A program made the translations under genes and the position numbers. DNA of 10,863 bases. Origin: Desulfobacula sp. Its GTDB lineage: Bacteria; Desulfobacterota; Desulfobacteria; Desulfobacterales; Desulfobacteraceae. Positions 7,899-10,863 of the stretch are shown piece by piece; the first letter of the stretch is position 1; every line of letters starts with the position of its first letter. The stretch covers positions 1 through 10,863 of the forward strand of contig JAQICW010000327.1 of NCBI GenBank assembly GCA_027858355.1. Reading direction: 5' to 3'. Below the pieces are notes generated by a model. That model was not told the origin of the DNA. It did not search any database and saw nothing but the letters and a program-made list of their open reading frames with translations.

Positions 7899-8627
7899 AT
7901 GCAGAAACAAGGCAAGGATTATATTGTGTTTCCTCTGGATTTTTCTTCTGTAAAGGATGCAAAAGAATATGTGAAACTTCTTGATGGAAAGGTGGGGATG
8001 TTTAAAATCGGGCTTGAGCTGTTCATTGATCAGGGGCCGTCTGTGGTTAAGATGGTGAAAAATGAGAGCAGCGCAAAAATATTTCTTGATCTTAAACTTC
8101 ATGATATTTCAGCTACTGTTCAAAGAGCCCTGGAAAGGGTGGCAACCCTGGGAGTAGATCTTGTCACTGTCCATTGCTCATCCTTGGCCATGCTTGAAAA
8201 AGCAGTGAAAGGTGGAAAAGGGAAAACAGAAGTCCTGGGGGTTACTCTTTTGACAGACAATGATGCCGATATGGTTGAAGCTGCAGGGTTTAAAGATAAG
8301 TTTGTAAAAGACCCCGGTCTTCTGGTCATGCATCGGGCAAAAATGGCATATGAAGCCGGGTGCAAAGGGGTGATCTGCTCAGGCCAGGAAGTCCAACAGA
8401 TAAAGAAAAGGTTTGGAAAATCTTTTCTGGCGGTAACACCGGGTATCAGGCCTTCATGGTCCTTGCTTGAAAATGATGACCAAAAAAGGGTAACCACACC
8501 TGGCAAGGCAGTTAACCTTGGCAGTGACCTGATTGTCATTGGCCGACCCATAAGGGATGCCAATGATCCTGCCGCAGCTGCCCAAAAAGTTATTCAAGAG
8601 ATTGAAGCAGCCCTGAATTTGGCTTAA
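7899..8627 (+). CDS. pyrF: Orotidine 5'-phosphate decarboxylase
   Basis: This enzyme decarboxylates OMP to UMP, the last step of de novo pyrimidine synthesis, in the cytoplasm. The 242-residue product is of normal length for the bacterial (beta/alpha)8 family. FPLDFSS (11-17) carries the first substrate aspartate, and K36 lies in MFKIGLELF. The catalytic D-x-K-x-x-D motif is FLDLKLHDI, with D64, K66 and D69. Phosphate-binding elements are PGIRP (181-185) and VIGRPI (213-218). An AAGGAG ribosome-binding site sits 6 bases before ATG 7899, which decides the start. The gene stands alone in its direction: the upstream remnant provides a likely promoter, and lysC converges from the right with only 29 bases between stop codons. 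No clear intrinsic terminator is visible in that gap. Confidence 0.97.
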   Translation: MQKQGKDYIVFPLDFSSVKDAKEYVKLLDGKVGMFKIGLELFIDQGPSVVKMVKNESSAKIFLDLKLHDISATVQRALERVATLGVDLVTVHCSSLAMLEKAVKGGKGKTEVLGVTLLTDNDADMVEAAGFKDKFVKDPGLLVMHRAKMAYEAGCKGVICSGQEVQQIKKRFGKSFLAVTPGIRPSWSLLENDDQKRVTTPGKAVNLGSDLIVIGRPIRDANDPAAAAQKVIQEIEAALNLA

Positions 8628-8656
8628 CCGATTATCAGGCTTAAATGAATACCGCC

Positions 8657-9163
8657 TTATTTTTTTTTGTCCAGCCCGAATGCAGTGTGAAGGGTTCTCA
8701 CAGCTAGCTCAGCATATTTTGCCAGGATCACGCAGGAGATCCTGATCTCGGAAGTACTAATTAATCGTATGTTTATATTTTCAGATGCCAGGGCCTGGAA
8801 CATGGTGGCGGCCACACCGGAATGACTTTTCATACCCAGTCCTATAACTGAAACCTTAGCAATTTCTTCAGCCGTGAGAACCTCAACAGCACCCAACTCC
8901 TTGGCGACTTTGTGGGAAATTTCTTTTGCCCGCTCAAAGTCATCTTTGGTCACAGTAAAGGTCAGGTCTGTCTCACCGCCGGAGCGGGTGTTCTGAATAA
9001 TCATATCCACGCATATTTCTGCATCGGCAAGGGGGGTGAATATTTTTGCTGAAACACCTGGCTGGTCAGGAACTTTTTTTAAGGTGATTCTTGCTTCGTT
9101 CATATCACAGGTAATACCTGATACAATGACACTTTCCATATCAGAACTCTCGTTGATGACCAT
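8657..9163 (-). CDS. Possible in-frame lysC beta (regulatory) subunit from an internal start
   Basis: Within lysC, ATG at 9163-9161 (residue M239) is preceded by AGGAGG (9177-9172) with 8 bases between, a near-ideal ribosome-binding site and stronger than that of the full gene. Starting here gives a 168-residue protein holding both ACT domains and no kinase domain. In-frame internal starts at the equivalent place are known for Bacillus subtilis and Corynebacterium glutamicum aspartokinases, which form alpha2beta2 complexes. The AGGAGG also encodes part of SEEEG, so it could be a by-product of Glu codons. A second nearby ATG (M247) has a weaker GAGAG upstream. Confidence 0.45.
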   Translation of the reverse strand: MVINESSDMESVIVSGITCDMNEARITLKKVPDQPGVSAKIFTPLADAEICVDMIIQNTRSGGETDLTFTVTKDDFERAKEISHKVAKELGAVEVLTAEEIAKVSVIGLGMKSHSGVAATMFQALASENINIRLISTSEIRISCVILAKYAELAVRTLHTAFGLDKKK

Positions 9164-9877
9164 TGTTCCTTCCTCCTCACTGAATGATGACCTTACATGT
9201 ATGGGCACGTTATATTTTTTTGCAAATTCAACGGAACGGATCTGAAGAACCTTGGCACCCAATATGGCCATTTCAAGCATTTCTTCAAAGGATATTTTGT
9301 TAATTTTTCTTGCACTATTACAAATTCTGGGGTCTGTGGTGTAGACTCCATCCACATCTGTGAATATTTCACAAACATCAGCTTTCAGGGACGATGCAAT
9401 GGCAACGGCTGATGTGTCAGACCCGCCTCTGCCAAGGGTAGTAATGGCGCCATCTATATCGGTTCCTTGAAATCCTGCTACTACTGCAATATGCCCCTCT
9501 TCAAGGGCCTGTTGTATGTTTTGGCAGTCTATATCCAGTATTCTTGCCTTGCCAGATGTTTTATCCGTATTAATGCCTGCCTGGAAACCAAGAAAAGATT
9601 TAGCCTTATATCCCCTTGATTTGAGGATCATAGCAAGAAGGGCTGCAGTTGTCTGTTCACCTGTGGCAAGAAGAACGTCAAGTTCCCTTTTGTCCGGCGT
9701 TTTTGAGGCCTGTTTGGCAAGAGCGATAAGGCTGTCGGTTACACCTGACATGGCAGATAGGACAACAACAACCTTGTCTCCCTGATCGTGCGCTTTTACT
9801 ACCCTGTCTGCAACATGGTTGATACGCCCAATGTCTGCAACAGAGGTTCCCCCATATTTTTGTACTCTTAAGGCCAT
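8657..9877 (-). CDS. lysC: Aspartate kinase (aspartokinase)
   Basis: This enzyme phosphorylates aspartate to aspartyl phosphate, the entry step to lysine, diaminopimelate, threonine and methionine. The 406-residue, single-function length matches the LysC type with a catalytic domain and two C-terminal ACT domains. The kinase domain (about 1-240) shows [11 protein letters not shown] (5-15), [13 protein letters not shown] (69-81), [16 protein letters not shown] (146-161) and [12 protein letters not shown] (173-184). ACT1 (about 262-335) contains [12 protein letters not shown] and [17 protein letters not shown]2 (about 341-400) contains [14 protein letters not shown] and [13 protein letters not shown], the usual effector-binding region; which amino acid inhibits it cannot be told from sequence. 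GGAG lies 6 bases before ATG 9877. It follows tsaE by 30 bases on the same strand and is probably in the same operon. A strong internal start is listed separately. Confidence 0.96.
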   Translation of the reverse strand: MALRVQKYGGTSVADIGRINHVADRVVKAHDQGDKVVVVLSAMSGVTDSLIALAKQASKTPDKRELDVLLATGEQTTAALLAMILKSRGYKAKSFLGFQAGINTDKTSGKARILDIDCQNIQQALEEGHIAVVAGFQGTDIDGAITTLGRGGSDTSAVAIASSLKADVCEIFTDVDGVYTTDPRICNSARKINKISFEEMLEMAILGAKVLQIRSVEFAKKYNVPIHVRSSFSEEEGTMVINESSDMESVIVSGITCDMNEARITLKKVPDQPGVSAKIFTPLADAEICVDMIIQNTRSGGETDLTFTVTKDDFERAKEISHKVAKELGAVEVLTAEEIAKVSVIGLGMKSHSGVAATMFQALASENINIRLISTSEIRISCVILAKYAELAVRTLHTAFGLDKKK

Positions 9878-9907
9878 ATTAGCTCCGGTGTGGGTAAATA
9901 TTAAAAT

Positions 9908-10384
9908 TTATAAAAGCATATTGCTTATCAGATTTGATCCTGGTAGTCCAGAGGTAAAAACAGATATTATTCTGTTATAGTGTTTATCAAATTTAAAATT
10001 TATTTCAATGTCAAATTTAAAAGAAATGTGCTTAAGAATTTCAGGCCATTCAACAACAATAACATTGGTGTCATCAATAAGGTCATCAAACCCTATAGTC
10101 TCAAGTTCCTCCACAGATTCTAACCTGTAAAGATCCAGATGACAAAGGGTAAGCACGCCTGCTGGATATTCATTAATTATGTTATATGTCGGGCTTGTGA
10201 TATAATATTTTTCAGACACCCCAAGCCCCTTTGCAAATCCCTGGACAAAGGTTGTCTTGCCTGCACCAAGTTCCCCGTTAAGGGCAATGGAGACCCCCTG
10301 GGAAATCTTTTCAGAGATCTTTTTGCCCATGTATTCACCTAAGTGAAGTGTCTGGTCTGAATTTTTTGATTCGATGGTTTTCAT
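9908..10384 (-). CDS. tsaE: tRNA threonylcarbamoyladenosine biosynthesis ATPase TsaE
   Basis: TsaE (YjeE family) is the ATPase that works with TsaB and TsaD to form the t6A modification at position 37 of ANN-decoding tRNAs, in the cytoplasm. The 158-residue length is typical. The Walker A motif is GELGAGKTTF (37-46) with K43 and T44. SPTYNIINEY (64-73) matches the family's switch-like SPTF/Y motif. HLDLYRL (82-88) contains the conserved D84, and VVEWPE (110-115) contains the conserved glutamate-tryptophan. The ATG at 10384 overlaps the stop of nnr by 4 bases (ATGA), and no clear separate ribosome-binding site is seen, so translation is probably coupled. The yjeF-yjeE (nnr-tsaE) pairing is a common bacterial arrangement. 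Confidence 0.95.
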   Translation of the reverse strand: MKTIESKNSDQTLHLGEYMGKKISEKISQGVSIALNGELGAGKTTFVQGFAKGLGVSEKYYITSPTYNIINEYPAGVLTLCHLDLYRLESVEELETIGFDDLIDDTNVIVVEWPEILKHISFKFDIEINFKFDKHYNRIISVFTSGLPGSNLISNMLL

Positions 10385-10863
10385 AATAGATCATGATGAA
10401 TAGTTTTTGGAATTATCTGGATGATATCAGAGGCAACAAAACCGAATGCGCCCATTTTCCCGGCAAGCCGGTCTGCGCACATGCCATGGATAAAAACACC
10501 GGCAAGACTTGCATTTTCAGGGGTAAAACCCTGGGCGCAAAAGCCTGCAATCAAGCCCGTAAGCACGTCTCCCATGCCGCCGGAAGCCATGCCGGGATTA
10601 CCCGTGGGACAAATAAAGGATCTTCCGTCGTTCAGGCTTATAATGGTCTGTGCACCTTTTAAAATCAGGATAACATCATGGTCTTTTGCAAATTTAGAGG
10701 AAATACCTATCCTGTCCACCTGAATATCCCGGATTGACATATTACAAAGCCTTGCCATTTCACCTGGATGGGGAGTTAATATGGCCGGAGCTTTTTTCAT
10801 TTTCAGGACGTCAGGATTTTGCGCTATACAATTGATTGCGTCCGCATCAATAACCATGGGCAC
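10381..10863 (-). CDS. nnr: ADP/ATP-dependent (S)-NAD(P)H-hydrate dehydratase domain (Nnr/YjeF C-terminal), partial
   Basis: This is the C-terminal part of the NAD(P)HX repair enzyme, which dehydrates the damaged hydrated cofactor back to NAD(P)H. The frame is open to the window edge and the N-terminus is missing; the GTG at the edge is an internal valine, not a start. The visible 160 residues carry VIDADAIN, ILTPHPGEMARL, LKGAQTI and CPTGNPGMASGGMGDVLTG. The aspartate of GGMGDV is the family's catalytic base in the ribokinase-like fold. Whether an N-terminal epimerase domain is fused, as in E. coli YjeF/Nnr, cannot be seen here. The stop overlaps the tsaE start by 4 bases. Confidence 0.93.
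   Translation of the reverse strand: MPMVIDADAINCIAQNPDVLKMKKAPAILTPHPGEMARLCNMSIRDIQVDRIGISSKFAKDHDVILILKGAQTIISLNDGRSFICPTGNPGMASGGMGDVLTGLIAGFCAQGFTPENASLAGVFIHGMCADRLAGKMGAFGFVASDIIQIIPKTIHHDLL

Noticed and set aside
8621..8644. GGCTTAA direct repeat at the pyrF 3' end and a T-run near 8660 as a bidirectional terminator.
   Set aside because: The copies are direct, not inverted, and no GC-rich stem precedes the T-run in either direction.
1..10863. CRISPR arrays, insertion sequences, toxin-antitoxin, retron or phage genes.
   Set aside because: No spaced repeats, transposase or integrase motifs, or reverse transcriptase motifs were seen on either strand.

Overview
The window looks like chromosomal DNA from a Gram-negative, moderately AT-rich bacterium. 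It most resembles an anaerobic, sulfate-reducer-type deltaproteobacterium (Desulfobacterales-like). This is inferred from three things: a bacterial selenocysteine pathway gene (selA), a large PAS-rich hybrid kinase of a style common in that group, and the lysC-tsaE-nnr grouping. No 16S rRNA or other taxonomic marker is present, so the assignment is tentative. Most genes are housekeeping. I found no CRISPR array, insertion sequence, prophage, tRNA or recognisable defence system.

Left part (1-2570, minus strand): transcription runs leftward through ilvN (acetolactate synthase small subunit), selA (selenocysteine synthase) and a partial gene whose product has a degenerate GGDEF-fold domain followed by what looks like the start of a TPR array. 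The last two genes overlap by 4 bases (ATGA) and are probably translationally coupled. A 456-base AT-rich divergent spacer (2571-3026) carries candidate promoters in both directions.

Centre (3060-7615, plus strand): a two-gene signalling operon. The first gene encodes a cytoplasmic hybrid kinase with four PAS domains, HisKA, HATPase, two receiver domains and an HPt domain. The second encodes a response regulator with an apparently active diguanylate cyclase domain (GGEEF plus an RxxD inhibitory site). Stop and start codons share one base. Together they suggest a His-Asp-His-Asp phosphorelay ending in c-di-GMP synthesis.

Right part (7621-10863): directly after the regulator lies a frameshifted and truncated remnant of a NodT/TolC-type outer-membrane lipoprotein gene. 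Inside it is a perfect-consensus sigma70-type promoter (TTGACA, 16 bases, TATAAT) placed to drive pyrF. pyrF converges on a leftward cluster nnr (partial)-tsaE-lysC. lysC holds a strong internal Shine-Dalgarno and in-frame ATG that could make a separate regulatory beta subunit, as known for some other aspartokinases.

The most notable points are the promoter-bearing pseudogene upstream of pyrF, the internal lysC start, the degenerate GGDEF/TPR protein coupled to selA, and the complete phosphorelay-to-c-di-GMP operon. No wholly new system is evident.
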